From NCBI GenBank assembly GCA_030549495.1, contig JAUIRK010000681.1, forward strand, positions 92,087-156,086: a stretch of DNA of 64,000 bases, in the 5' to 3' direction. The position numbers and the translations under genes were made by a program. Origin of the DNA: Nectonema munidae (Eukaryota > Nematomorpha > Nectonematoida > Nectonematidae). Positions 1 through 10,929 of the stretch are shown here, in pieces. Numbering within the stretch: position 1 is the first letter of the stretch; the number at the start of each line of letters is the position of its first letter. The notes under the pieces were generated by a model that was not told the origin of the DNA, did not search any database, and saw only the letters and a program-made list of their open reading frames with translations.

Positions 1-399
1 TGACATGACTATCACAGAAATGAATTACAGGCAATATTACACATTCTAGTTTCATATTATGTCTATTTGTTTTTAAAATCGCCTTTAAAAATTGAATAAA
101 TTTATCTCTGAACTGAATATTTAGATTTCAAGAAAAAGCGAGGAAAATTATAAAATGGTTTGAAAACCTTAGGCCGGTTAATTATAACTTTTTGGATAAA
201 AAAATTACAGAAATGAAATATTGAATCGAATCCCGGTTTTATTAGACAAATTATTGCAGCAAAAAGCTATGTTAGTAAGGAATTAGACGAAACTAAACAA
301 GGATTTGAAAAATATTTTAAATATTTTTTTATCTCATGAAAATAGCACTAGGAATATTTTTATGTTGATAAACAAGTCAGATTTAAGTTAAGATAGGGA
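1..399. other. AT-rich DNA, no gene seen
   Basis: AT-rich sequence without an open frame of note, without recognisable exon structure and without repeats that I can pair with other parts of the window. Confidence 0.5.
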
Positions 400-703
400 T
401 AGGGTTGCCAGATTTTTACATCACCAAACCGAGACTAAAATGATATTACAAAAAAGTTAAAAACAAAATTTAGTATTTCTTATAAAAATATAATTAATTT
501 GAAAAATACTTTGAAAGTAAAAGATGAGTTTCTATACTTAAAAAAGGGATAAACAATCACACGTGTAGCAAATTTTTCTAAACTCCTATCTTCACTTATA
601 AGATTAGTGAATGAAAAACCGCGATTCTTATAAAGACTAAGCGATTCCGTTGTTACGGCAAAACCGAGACAAATTGAAAAAATCAGAACAACTGGTAACC
701 CCG
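400..703. mobile_element. Possible short non-autonomous hAT-like element
   Basis: The left edge reads AGGGTTGCCAG and the right edge, on the other strand, reads GGGGTTACCAG, which are imperfect inverted ends of the hAT type (compare CAGGGTTGCCAA of the complete hAT at 19951). The roughly 300-bp interior is AT-rich and has no coding capacity. No 8-bp target duplication could be matched, so the call rests on the ends alone. Confidence 0.35.
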
Positions 704-1040
704 CGTTAAGAAGAACTTTACATTAGCAAATCTATCCATCAATTTTTTAATGTTCATTCATATTTTGACTTAGTGCTCTTACTATTGGAATAATGGATCT
801 AGGTCACATTCCCGAATGTCAAAATCTCGAATGGTTAAATCCCTAATGTCTAAATCCTGAATGTCTAAATCATTTATCCTAATAATGTTTATCTATACTA
901 CTAAAATACATAAATACTCATATTCAAAATTATTTCAAAAATTCCTCCATTTTTAGACATTTTTCAATTTTATCCATTATTTTTTATCGATCAATTTTAC
1001 TCTTCGTTTTTTATCAAAAAAATAACATAAATAAAATAAA

Positions 1041-2291
1041 ATGGAGACTGAAATTATCACTTCTCAAAAGGGCGGCCAAACGTTAAATATACGCGGATTT
1101 TTAATGGTGAAAGACAAGATCGTTTCGGATAGATACTATTGGTGCTGTGAATTTAGAAAATCTTTATCATGCAAAGGAAGAGCAAGCACCAAGGTTTTGC
1201 GAATGGAGACAAATTTTTCCACAAAGCAAGCCTAGCCAAATTATTCAGTCGTGCATTACTTCTATTCCTCTAAAAGTCACACCATATACACCTTCCAAAA
1301 TGCTCTTCATCAAAATGTAAATGAATTCGTCGTGCACAACTACCAGCTGAACCAAAGTCTCATAATGAAATTGAAATTCCACCAGACTTACAGAAATCTT
1401 TAAATGGTGAAGATGTTTTAGTTAAAGACTCAACTATAGAAGATACATTGCTTTTGTTTACAACTAATTCGAATGTTGAAAAACTTGCCAGTGCCTCTAT
1501 ATGGCTAATGGATGGAACATTTAAAACTGTACTAACTTAGTATTTTACTTTACTTGTATCTAACAAGTATCTTGCGTATGCTTTATTGACAGGAAAAAGA
1601 GAAGTCTTTACAAACGCTTGTTAGATTTGGTAGATTTTGCCGCGGAAAATGTTATCACTTTAATCGTCAAATCATAATGACAGATTTGGAATATTCCATG
1701 ATAAAGGCTTCTAAAACTGAATTTGCTTTAGTTACAAATAAAGTTTTTTTTTTCATTTTACTCAATGTATTTGGAGAAGGATTCAAGCAAGTGGTTTGGC
1801 ATCACTTTATGGCTAAGACGAAGCTTTCAGTTTGAAAATGCACCAGTTGTCAGCTCTAGCTTTTCTTTCGCCTGATGAAATACCTTTTTATAGTAAGTTA
1901 TTGAATAGTTTGAAAGTAACCACATTCATGGTAGAATAAAACATTTTTAGGTTCGTTCTCCTCCTTTATTTCTGCCTGAATTTGGGTCTATTCATTATTG
2001 CAACGAGAGAGGATATCCTCGAACGCAAAATAATGTGGAAGCTTAGCATCGAAGGTGGAAAAACTTATTAGGAGGGACACCTATTGGCTTATATAGGATC
2101 ATTAATGAATTTCAATAGGAACAAAATACTGTGATGGCAGCGTGTAAAGGTATCAGATGAGAGCCTGCCCCCAAAAAGAAGAAAACAACAATTGCTCGTG
2201 AAGAAAGACTCAATCTTATTTTAAGTGATCGAAACAGCAGGCCAGACATTAAAGACTTTCTCAGTGCAATTGCCCATAATATTTCATTTTA
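1041..2291 (+). pseudogene. Broken MULE transposase with N-terminal FLYWCH zinc finger
   Basis: The frame opening at 1041 encodes about 64 residues with a FLYWCH-type motif: YYWCCEF followed by SLSCKGRAST matches the W-C...C-K-x-R pattern. Downstream, pieces in changing frames show ASIWLMDGTFKT (first catalytic Asp region of MULE transposases, near 1495-1530), an ALAFLSPDEIP-like segment near 1855-1885, and a C-terminal QNNVEAxHRRWKNLLGG segment near 2030-2070. It ends in a Lys-rich tail just before the right terminal repeats. Several stops and frame changes break it, so it cannot make a full transposase. The family order (FLYWCH finger, DDE core, HRR motif) is normal. Confidence 0.75.
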
Positions 2292-2340
2292 AAAATAAAT
2301 ATTTTTATGTGTTTGTTGTCTTATACCTATTTTTTTTTTA

Positions 2341-2505
2341 ATTTTTGAGTTTTCAACATTCTGGATTTTGACATTCGCGATTTGGACTTTCTGAATCTCA
2401 ATATTCTGGATTTTGACATTTGGAATTTTATTTTTGGGGATTTTAATATTGGGGATGTTGATTTTCGGGATTACTCGGGATTTTGTCATTCAGGATTATG
2501 AACGG
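2341..2505. repeat. Right terminal iterated repeat of the MULE
   Basis: About ten degenerate copies of a 12-18 bp unit (consensus on the minus strand AAATCCAGAATGTC, GAATGACAAAATCCCGA and variants) run head to tail. The same unit in opposite orientation forms the left end at 803-875. The right array is about twice as long as the left. Translation of this array gives a long Ile/Lys/Asn repeat frame that is not a gene. Confidence 0.75.
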
Positions 2506-2979
2506 CATCGGAAATAAGTACATTATTCTGTGAAAGATCATTTTTATGCTCGAAAAGAGTGTTGAGATTTCAACGATCTTCTATGATGCATAAGAGAAAT
2601 AATCTCCCTTACCTAGAAAAGTACAAAAAATATCAACGCTGATCAATTAATTGACTAGAGAGTTTTAAAATAAATCAAGGAAAAAGCAAAATTTCTTGAA
2701 GGATCATAAGGTGTTTAATAAGGGGGAGGGGGTTCTGATCAACTTTAAATCTATTCAGGCTATTTTAACACTTTAATGCCGAAATAAACACCTGTATGTC
2801 GTGTGTCTTAAGTTATATAATAAACTCAAGGATTTAAATAATGAAAGGCTAGGACAAAGATTTAGATAATAATGGGATTATTAAAAAGGCTGGGACTCAA
2901 GGATTTAAATATAAATAAAATAAATAATTATCTACTGTCAAATAGCTAAAAATTAGGGGAAAAGACCTGTTGGCCACTA

Positions 2980-3164
2980 CTAGAGGACAGTGGCGTAGCC
3001 AAAAAATGGAAGTTGGGGGGGGGGGGGGGGGGCATGCAAGGAATTTAGGGGGGCAAGCATATTGGAAATAAAATTATTTGGCGGGGGGGGGGGGGGGGGC
3101 AGAAAAGGTATTTGGGGGGCACTGTCCCCCCCCCCCCCTCTGGCTACGCCCTTGCTAGAGGACA
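2980..3164. mobile_element. 165-bp inverted-repeat element with G/C tracts and a 10-bp target duplication
   Basis: The element at 2990-3154 begins GTGGCGTAGCCA and ends TGGCTACGCCCTTG, giving an inverted end GGCGTAGCCA. It is flanked on both sides by CTAGAGGACA (2980-2989 and 3155-3164), a perfect 10-bp direct repeat. The interior is mostly long runs of G (3015-3032, 3081-3099) and C (3125-3137). There is no coding capacity. A 9-10 bp duplication would suit a non-autonomous Mutator-like element, which is an inference. Related ends occur at 7327-7593. Confidence 0.7.
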
Positions 3165-3589
3165 CGCATCATCTTTAGCATTCATTTTGTTATTTCTCAT
3201 CAAACCCTCTTTGTTCATAAACCAACGACTGAAGAAGGCAAACAGCTTAATTCAGCATCGGTTCCACTCCCGGATAAACGGACAAGGTTATCAGCTATAA
3301 AAATTTGCTCCCATATTCTCGTTCATTTAATTTTTTGAAAAGGGTAAATTTCTTTTATTCAACATTATCATCTGTTTTTATTTATTTTAATAAATATTGA
3401 AAAGAATATTTTACCACCTTTAAAACCGAGATTTAAAAGGATAATTTAATGCCCAAAAAATTACACAAAGCATGATAAAGCTACATCTTTTGAAAAATGA
3501 ATAAATTAAAGTAATTGTTTACTTTTCTAATATATTTAGAAAATTTGAAAAGATAAATTTATAAACGTGAGGTAAAATATGTCATTATA

Positions 3590-3595
3590 TTTATT
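3590..3595 (-). promoter_or_regulatory. Candidate polyadenylation signal of INTS15
   Basis: AATAAA on the minus strand about 60 bp beyond the INTS15 stop codon. The position fits, but in such AT-rich sequence the hexamer is common. Confidence 0.35.
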
Positions 3596-3654
3596 ATTAT
3601 TATATGAACTTTTTATGTTTTATATTTGAAGAATATAAAAATATGTTTAGCATG

Positions 3655-4827
3655 CTAATTTACTCCTTTACATAGAATAGAATATAATTCTGTTCGAGGA
3701 AGTTTAAACCTTCCATAGTTAGTTTTGAAATCTGTTAAATTATCAGTAAAACAGCCTGTTTCAGAAGCTACCAAAATGATCTGCAGCATTTGGTCAGTGG
3801 CTATTATAATGTTAGCCTCTGTGCTAGGACTAATGAATTTGTATATAGTGTCCAAACACATTTGCAATGATTGACTGTTAACTAATTTGCTTCTCACATC
3901 ATCAGGCAAAACTTCTGCCGCTGTGGTAAGTATCTGTAGCAGACCTAACTGTAAATGACTAATAAGCATTTTAAAAGATGAGTATTTCTTAGCTTTACCA
4001 ACTGAAGCTTCCTTGTTTTCAATTATTTTTGAGTTATTATAGCGATTTACATCTGTTGGGAGACTTCGTGTAAAGCATTTTAAGTGAGAAGAGCTGACAA
4101 AATTAGACTTTATAATCCACTGTATTATTAATGGAATAGGAGAGGGAAGAAAAAAATATGACTTAGATAACTTTGGACTTGCAATTTTGACATCATAAAA
4201 AGCTAAGCATAATTTAGGATCGTCATTTATCCACTGTGTTATCATTTTTAATAAATAGATAGAATTTTCGTCAATTTCACTTCCAGAAAAAAATATTGAC
4301 ATTATACCAGTAATAAATTGGCAAGCTAAGAGACGAGAAAGAGTAGGCAATGAGTTAACAACTTTTAATTTTTTAGGAAGAATGAAGGAGTAGTCGTCAA
4401 TCATTAGTTTGCACATTAATTTAAACTGACTAAACTCACAGAAACCTGCATGCACCCATAAAGCAATCAACTTAAGAATACACACTTCTTGACACGTTAT
4501 GCTAAGAGACAATAATTGGGAAAGAATTCGAATAGCAAAATCATCTTGTCCAAATCCAAATATAGTATTAAATACAATCTGCGATATAATTTCACTTTTT
4601 TGAAGACGAAAGTAACTCATTAATATTTCAAGCAAGTGAAGTTCTTGTAATGAAGATAATTTACTTCTACGGTAGCCTCTAGAATCTTGAGTTTGGAAAA
4701 AAATAAATTGTCGAATAAAATAATCCTTAACAACAGGCTTAAAATTATCTTGAATGCCATTTAATTTCTTTTTTGCAAGATCATCGATATGTTTGAGAGC
4801 ATTTTTACTTGTATTTAAAAAATCCAT
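3655..4827 (-). CDS. INTS15: Integrator complex subunit 15 (C7orf26 homologue)
   Basis: This 390-codon uninterrupted frame matches the conserved part of metazoan INTS15, a subunit of the nuclear Integrator complex that acts on snRNA 3' ends and paused Pol II transcripts. Visible conserved blocks are SLQELHLLEIL (residues 59-69, human SLQELQLLEIM), LMIDDYSFILP (141-151, human LVDDYCCLVP), ACQFITGI (168-175), MITQWINDDPKL (195-206), IIQWIIKSNF and LQLGLLQIL. The start is placed at 4827 because the N-terminus then aligns with the human start; the frame stays open 25 codons further upstream in hydrophobic, AT-driven codons. The human protein is longer at the C-terminus (a Pro/His-rich tail), which is absent here. 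The frame has no introns, so it is either a naturally single-exon gene or a preserved retrocopy. There is no sign of decay. Confidence 0.87.
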   Translation of the reverse strand: MDFLNTSKNALKHIDDLAKKKLNGIQDNFKPVVKDYFIRQFIFFQTQDSRGYRRSKLSSLQELHLLEILMSYFRLQKSEIISQIVFNTIFGFGQDDFAIRILSQLLSLSITCQEVCILKLIALWVHAGFCEFSQFKLMCKLMIDDYSFILPKKLKVVNSLPTLSRLLACQFITGIMSIFFSGSEIDENSIYLLKMITQWINDDPKLCLAFYDVKIASPKLSKSYFFLPSPIPLIIQWIIKSNFVSSSHLKCFTRSLPTDVNRYNNSKIIENKEASVGKAKKYSSFKMLISHLQLGLLQILTTAAEVLPDDVRSKLVNSQSLQMCLDTIYKFISPSTEANIIIATDQMLQIILVASETGCFTDNLTDFKTNYGRFKLPRTELYSILCKGVN

Positions 4828-5150
4828 TGAAATTAAAATTAATGAAAGGAATATAATTTTAATAAAATTTAAAATTAAATTGACAATTAAAAATACAAGC
4901 AAAAATAATAATATAAAGACATTAAGACTTTACAAACCTCAAAATTATGAAAATAATTTTATTTTTTTTAATTGACATTTTATATAATGTAAAAAAAGAA
5001 GAGCCAAAGTAATTTTATTTTATTCATCTAGATTTCTTTATATATTAGAAAGTTTAGAAAAGGCAAAAAAGTTACCTTTTAAAAACTAGCTACTATAGTG
5101 TTCTTTAAATTAAAAAAAAACTAAAGTGTTCTTTTAATTTAAGTAAATGT

Positions 5151-5603
5151 ATGTATATGATTTTTTCTAAGAAAACAATTAAACAAAATTTTAGTTTAGT
5201 TCTTAATGGTAATCAATTAACTAGAATAAGTATTTTTAATTACTTAGGCCTCACTTTCAATAAAAATTTGTCTTGGTTCAGACACATTTCATCTGTACAT
5301 ATTAAAGACTTTCGTCTTCTTGATACTTTTCGCAAAATAGAAATGTATTTAACATTTCAATGTAAAAAATTACTTTATAATGCTTTTATTTTTCCTCACT
5401 TTTTGTATTGCAATTTAATCTGGGGGTCATCTTGCTTATCAATGCTACATAAATTATATTCTTGTCAAAAAAAAATTTTCATGTTCATTAATCTTTCTCG
5501 TAGTTTTAATTATTCTCTTTTAATATTAACAAGCTATCTCATTTTAATTTTTTTTAAAAATTTTTTTTTAAATGGGGTTTTTTTAAAAATTTTTTTTTTT
5601 TAA
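5151..5603 (+). pseudogene. LINE reverse transcriptase fragment (C-terminal part)
   Basis: The first 120 or so codons match the region after the catalytic core of non-LTR retrotransposon reverse transcriptases of the CR1/Jockey type: FNYLGLTFNKNLSWFRHI, then KKLLYNAFIFPHFLYCNLIW, then LHKLYSCQKK. The core YADD motif lies upstream in intact elements and is absent here, so this is a 5'-truncated copy. The last part of the frame runs into poly-T and is not protein. Followed by AT-rich DNA without a clear tail. Confidence 0.7.
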
Positions 5604-7326
5604 AAATAATTAAAAAATTTTATCCCTCCCTCCCCCCCCCCTCTTCTCTTTCCTCCCCTAATATAAAAAAAACTTCTTTCGTTCAATTCATCTAAGAACA
5701 TTCTCTCTTGTCAATTCCTCCATTTCTAATCTTGACTTCAGAAACCCTTGAAACTTTAAAGAATCCGTTAAAGCTCTTTTATATTTCCATATTTTTCTCA
5801 TGACTCTATATAAATATAAATATATATATATCTCTCATACTTTTAATTTATATTATATATCATTTAAAATTAATGTTTATTAGTTGGTTTTTTTTCGTTC
5901 TTGTAAATTATTATGTTTTTTTCATGTCTATCCATCTGGGTATGAAGAAATCACGATGAGGAAACGAAGCTTCCTTTTTCTCTTCCAATGGCAGGCCACA
6001 TTAAAAGATTTCATTTTGATTTATTTCATCTGATATTAGGTTTTTTTCCTTTAATAAATTTCTTATTCTTCTTCTAGCTACTATAGTGTAAAAATCAATT
6101 AGATTAAGTGCAAAGCAATTTTATGTTCATTTAAAAAGATATTAATCTTTCTTAATTTTCTATACCTTTTGAATTAGAAAAACTAAGATAAATCTACTTC
6201 GTATTATATAACAACTTAACTTTGTCAAATCATGTCAGTTATTTCAACATTAAGGTACTGTACCGTAAAGGTACCGTGGGTGTGTTTTCATTGACAAGGT
6301 ACTGTTGTACCGCTTATGTTAAATTATGAACTTCCGTGCTGAGTCCATTTCAAAACAAATTCAGTTTTGGTATAAAATTGTACATATACAAGTCCCTTTT
6401 TGTCATATTAACTATTGTTATTTAGCCTGAGTTTTTCCAACAATAATTCACTTTTTATTTCAGAGAAAAAAGTAATTAGGTATCTTTTAAACACTAGAAA
6501 CATTAATCATAGTACCAAACTTTTTTACAGAGAAATGCTACTGAAGATAAACGATATGTATAAATAAAAAATGTACTTGTTTTTATGTATATATATTGAG
6601 ATGTCTTATAGTCCAATATATGATTTGAAAATCGTAAAAAATAAAGACGTTTATAACACAAGATCTATTTTTAAAGATATTCTTTTCTAAAGGTTAGAAA
6701 TTTGTAAGAAAACCTAAATCATAAATTATTAACTGTTTGAATAATTTTTCATCTTGTGATATATTATCCTCTAGTTTTTCAATTTTTAAAGTTCAAATTA
6801 AGGACCTTCTTTTGAATTATTAAGATTAAGATTGTTGTAACAAAAATAACTACATCTGCAATAAAATATATTATTGTAAGAATATTGGCATCAACATATT
6901 ATGCAACCAATATATAAGCGTATATATTTTTGTATTCATGTATATAAACAATAGTATCACATATACAGACATTTTCATTTGTCTGCTCATTTTCATTGGT
7001 ATGGTATAATTTTTTAATATATGTTTATGTATTTGTATTTATAATATATATGTATATAGGTACGAAGGATATTTTATCACTACCCATTGTGAAGTATTTT
7101 CTAAGATTTTATATTGTAAATTGAGCTATCTATTTTAGTAATTGGTTGATAAAAACTTGGGAGATTGGAAATATTCCAATAATAAATTAATACTTGTTTT
7201 AACACTATTTGCTCAAAGCCATGATATAAATATCTAAATTAAAATCATAAACTTTTGTTGAGTTGTAATTAATGGAAGCGCCTTATAAGCTTTTTGAATT
7301 ACATTTTCTTACATATTTAGCTGTAT
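5604..7326. other. AT-rich DNA, no gene seen
   Basis: The stretch holds T/A runs, a C-rich tract at 5625-5645 and a small cluster of GGTACTGT/GGTACCGT palindromic words at 6253-6305. I see no exon-like or conserved coding segment on either strand. Confidence 0.5.
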
Positions 7327-7593
7327 ATATGGCAGTAGCCTAGAGAAAAATATAAAATTCGGGTGGCATGATGGGGTATATATTTTTCAAAAATAAAATT
7401 TTCTCAGAAATCTAAAATTCACAAAATTTTTATTAAAAAATTTTAAATCTGTGCATTTTTGAGAAAATTTTTTTAAGATTTTTTCATTGGAGATAGATTT
7501 ATAATACCTTTAAATATTTAAGAGAATAAAAATGACGGTACCTAGCAAAAATAGGGGCATTGCATCACATGGCCCATCCTGGCTACGCCTCTG
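7327..7593. mobile_element. Second, older copy of a GGCGTAGCC-ended element
   Basis: The left side reads GGCAGTAGCC and the right side GGCTACGCC. The interior is AT-rich with a G-rich word near the left end, resembling the element at 2990-3154. The ends are less perfect and no target duplication is visible, so it is called on resemblance only. Confidence 0.4.
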
Positions 7594-8249
7594 TTAAGCG
7601 ATCCATAGTTTTAAAAAATAAATTATTGTGTAAATCAGGGACAAAAACTTTTTTAAAATGAGAGCCAGATGAGACTTTTGCGAGCATGTTGCCTACCGCA
7701 GTGACAAACAAAGCAAAAAAAAAGTGAATACTGTATTGTAGAAAGCGTATATTATATATATTTATCCTAGATGTATTTCTGGTGTGTAGTGATGTCTGCT
7801 AGCAAGGCAAGGCGAGTGAACCATCGTGGCTTGGAGAAGTGTTAGGCAAACAATTTTCTGACAAAAGAAGGGGACTATCTTCTGGTGCGGTAGCACATAT
7901 AAGGCAGAATGGCCCCACCACTTAGCCAGCGAAAGTCAAAGAAATAAAGCAGATGCTTCTAATGTACGTTCACCTCGTTCATCAGTACTTGAAAAAAAAG
8001 GTGTTTGAGTCTACTGAGGATAAAGTTAATGACCTTCACTACGACAGATATAACATCAACAAAGGTAGTATACTTAAAACAGAGGGATTCCTAGTATATC
8101 ATGCAGTGCTCTTTTTAGATGGGCTAAGTTTGTCCTCTGACCTTACAGTGGCGCACTAGAAATGAAGTGGCTTTGTTCTTATCTCGATTCATCTCAGGAG
8201 AATCTTCAATTGTCACTCACACAAGACAGACGAAACCCAATTAGTGCTG

Positions 8250-8640
8250 TTACACATACTCAAGTATGACGTAAAAGATGTCTTGCCCAGTGATAGTGCT
8301 ATGGAGCGGGATAAACTGGAAGAATTCACCATACAAATGCAGATCAGCAGTGACACCATGGATGAAAACTCTCAACTTGACCGTATCAGTGGCTGTTTCA
8401 GTTATGTCGGTGTTTGTGTTAAAAAAGGGGGAGAAGACATAGATGACTGAGCAGATGGTCTTGAGTGAGTCGTTCAAGTCGACGACAATGTCTGATGAAA
8501 GGCTCAAGCTCTGAAAATCAGCAAGGAGGCATTCCTTAATGAAGTCCCCATCCACGAATTGCTTAATCCTGTAAGTAATTAGGCGCGTGAAAACGAGGGA
8601 AAGTTTGATGATCTGTGATATATCTCCAAGTTGCGGCACA
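8250..8640 (-). pseudogene. hAT transposase fragment (ZBED5/FAM200-like), weak
   Basis: On the minus strand the segment starting at 8639 reads DISQIIKLSLVFTRLITY followed by DFIKECLLA and SSDIVVDLNDSLK. This resembles the LDES-TDIS-QLLVFVRY ... FCEPL ... GEDIF region of hAT transposases of the ZBED5/FAM200 group. After about 65 residues the resemblance ends although the frame stays open. The neighbouring 7650-8250 is less AT-rich than its surroundings but not recognised. It is probably an old transposon piece. Confidence 0.4.
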
Positions 8641-9106
8641 CGTTGTACTCTTTGATGACTGCCTCACTCTTGAAGCATATGAGTTACTCGGTTAATTCCT
8701 TTTTTAAACATTAAGGGTCGCTATCATGATCGCACACAGCTGAGCAGAATATAAGTGAGGTTTATAAAATTTAAAGTTAAAAAAAATATATATCAATTAA
8801 ATTATGCCTTCATACAAAATTTCATATGCCAGAGCAAAATGCCAGTAAAATTATTTTTCAAATATTGAATTAGACAGACAATGTTGAGAGTTATAATTTC
8901 TATAAATTAAAATTAAAAAAAAATTAATTACTTTTAAATTGTAAAATTGAAAGCTATTTATATCAGGCCTGACGGCGAATTATTTCCAACAATAATACAA
9001 AATAAGAACATTGTTTTTAGTGGCAAATATACGTAAGTTCAAAATTCACATAACAAAACACTAATGGTTTCGAAATTAAACAGTTATTTTGTTTTTAAAA
9101 ATAATC

Positions 9107-9215
9107 TTTTTTTTTTTTGACAGGGTGTTTCATGCAAATGATAAGTCGATGGCATCCACGGGATTCGAACCCAAAGGCTTTCGATCCGTAGGCGACGCCT
9201 CTACCTATCAGCCCA
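9107..9215 (-). mobile_element. Short tRNA-like SINE with A tail
   Basis: On the minus strand it has a tRNA-like head with A box TGATAGGTAGAGG and B box GGTTCGAATCC, about 45 further bases, then a run of about 12 A (9107-9118). The head does not fold as a complete tRNA with a matching acceptor stem that I can see, so it is a SINE or retroposed tRNA-like sequence rather than a working tRNA gene. Confidence 0.55.
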
Positions 9216-9298
9216 GATTAAAAATAGAGATTAAAAATAATCTTACATTATATTAAAAATTTAAGTCATAAAAGTATATTAAATACAATCTCACACTG

Positions 9299-9476
9299 AG
9301 CCTCAATGATTGTTATGCTGTACCTCTCAGTTTAACAATTGAAAGTCAGAGTTTCGATCTCCAAGACTCCCCACTCAACAAAATCACATAATTGTGACTA
9401 ACATGCTTCAAGCATAATGCGAGAATATAGCCTTACGGCTGAAGGGCTTTGATAATCTCCAAATAACCAACCAACC
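9299..9476 (+). mobile_element. tRNA-derived SINE, family 1, copy 1
   Basis: The tRNA-like head begins GCCTCAATG and carries a B box variant (GTTTCGATCTCC). The body contains ATAGCCTTACGGCTGA and ends in GGGCTTTGATA before an AC-rich tail. The same head and body recur at 30779 (plus) and 61004 (minus), so this is a dispersed family. Confidence 0.7.
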
Positions 9477-9479
9477 ATC

Positions 9480-10920
9480 GCACACTATACTACAAATGCC
9501 GCTTTAGCAATGTTTTTATGGGGGAGCAAGCGCTCACTTAGTGATTCAGCACTAAATTAAAAATTTATATATTGCACCCCACTCCAATTTATATCAATAA
9601 AATGCATACGCCAGTCAACGACGAACAAAAGAAAGCAAGCGTCTCAACACTTTGTCTTTTATCCCGGCAGTCGTAGGAGGTTTGACATAAAGCGTTGTAA
9701 CAACCTTTTATACTGGAGCTTTGGGTACCGAATTGCCTTGTAAATATTTAAAATGTTGTTGAGATAGACATTGCGTATTAGATCCAGCACGCATGCTGGA
9801 GGTTCCCGACAATTTCTATAAATTATAAAAAAATTAATTGCAGTTTACTTCAGCCAAAATATAAATTGATTTACAAAATATAAAAAAAAATATATTTAAA
9901 AAAATAGAGTCCTAAAAATGTGTTATTTTCCTCGCTGTTACTATCACCAAATAGTTCCTATCACTCTTCAGTTAATTTATCGTGGTAAATATTGTCTTCC
10001 TTATCATATTCCCTTATTCACAACGACACGGACATTTATAGGCAATAAATAAACCTAGATTTTGTTTATAACCATATTTTAGATGAGACATGATAATAAT
10101 TAAGTTACAGTCACTGTACATGTTTTTTTATGATCTATTTCAACTATCTGAAATTAGTTGTATTTGGCAATATTACAACTCAATAAAAAAGAGCACTGTA
10201 CTGTTTTCAAGGGAACGTTACAAATACCTATTTTTGAAGTCAGCTTTATCTTTAGTAGTACGGATGATGTTATGTTAAAATTATTTAGCATCCTTACCAC
10301 GTCCAATCTAAACAAAGACACTCTTAAAAATTCGTTTCTACTTTCACGATCATTTTTCATAAGTAGACCCCTTTTAAAATTTATTTTATTTTGGGGAAAA
10401 GAGAAATTTTATCTAAGTGTATTTTTTATAATGTTAAAAAATCAATTAAATATTAGACTTATTCGTATATATTTCGAATCATTATTAAAGGATTAATAAA
10501 ACAAGGTTCTGTTATATCGATGTTTAGAAGAAGTATATACTCTAAAATTGGTGTTATGAGGAAGGCACGGGCAATGTGTGACAGATACTCCTAGCAGTTC
10601 ATTATTAAAAGTTTGCCAATGACGACCTTAGCTCACCGAAAGGATATTGTCTTATGTTGCGTCTAGGTCTAGAGCATTCGAAACGTAGCATTTTTGAAAC
10701 TCGCTCCAAGATTGCATCTCTATCGCATGATTTCATCATGGATTCCATTTCATGATTTCACAACCAAATGTAAAATGGTTTCAAGAGGCGCTACTCCCTT
10801 AATCCCACATTTGTGTAGGAATTCTCTATACAACAAGGTATGGGAAACTTTTCCATGAAAGTGCCGAATTAAAAAATTTACAGATTTAATGAGCCCAAGA
10901 CCGAATGGTATTGTAAAATG
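9480..10920. other. No recognised gene
   Basis: Mixed AT-rich DNA. Three short overlapping open frames at 10090-10496 have AT-driven composition and no recognisable domain. The 10520-10940 part is less AT-rich but I cannot assign it. Confidence 0.4.
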
Positions 10921-10929
10921 GGCTATATT

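Larger units (their letters stand above)
803..2505 (+). mobile_element. MULE (Mutator-like) DNA transposon with iterated-repeat ends
   Basis: The left end (803-875) and the right end (2341-2505, opposite strand) are inverted copies of a degenerate 12-15 bp motif of the type AATCCCGAATGTCAAA, repeated several times at each end. Between them lies a broken MULE transposase on the plus strand (1041-2291). Iterated, foldback-like ends are known for some Mutator-like elements. No clear 9-bp target duplication was found, so the outer borders are approximate. The structure suggests one old autonomous copy that has decayed. Confidence 0.75.

Noticed and set aside
2289-2489. 66-codon minus-strand frame rich in Ile, Lys, Asn and Val
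   Set aside because: It is the translation of the iterated terminal repeat of the MULE; its periodicity comes from the DNA repeat.
2980-3300. Proline-rich and glycine-rich short frames on both strands
   Set aside because: They are produced by poly-G/poly-C tracts of the inverted-repeat element and have no independent support.
6250-6310. Cluster of GGTACC-like palindromes
   Set aside because: Four related words within 60 bp could be a small hairpin, but nothing links them to a gene or element.
9107-9215. Functional tRNA gene
   Set aside because: A and B boxes are present, but no complete cloverleaf with acceptor stem was found and an A tail follows, so a SINE is more likely.
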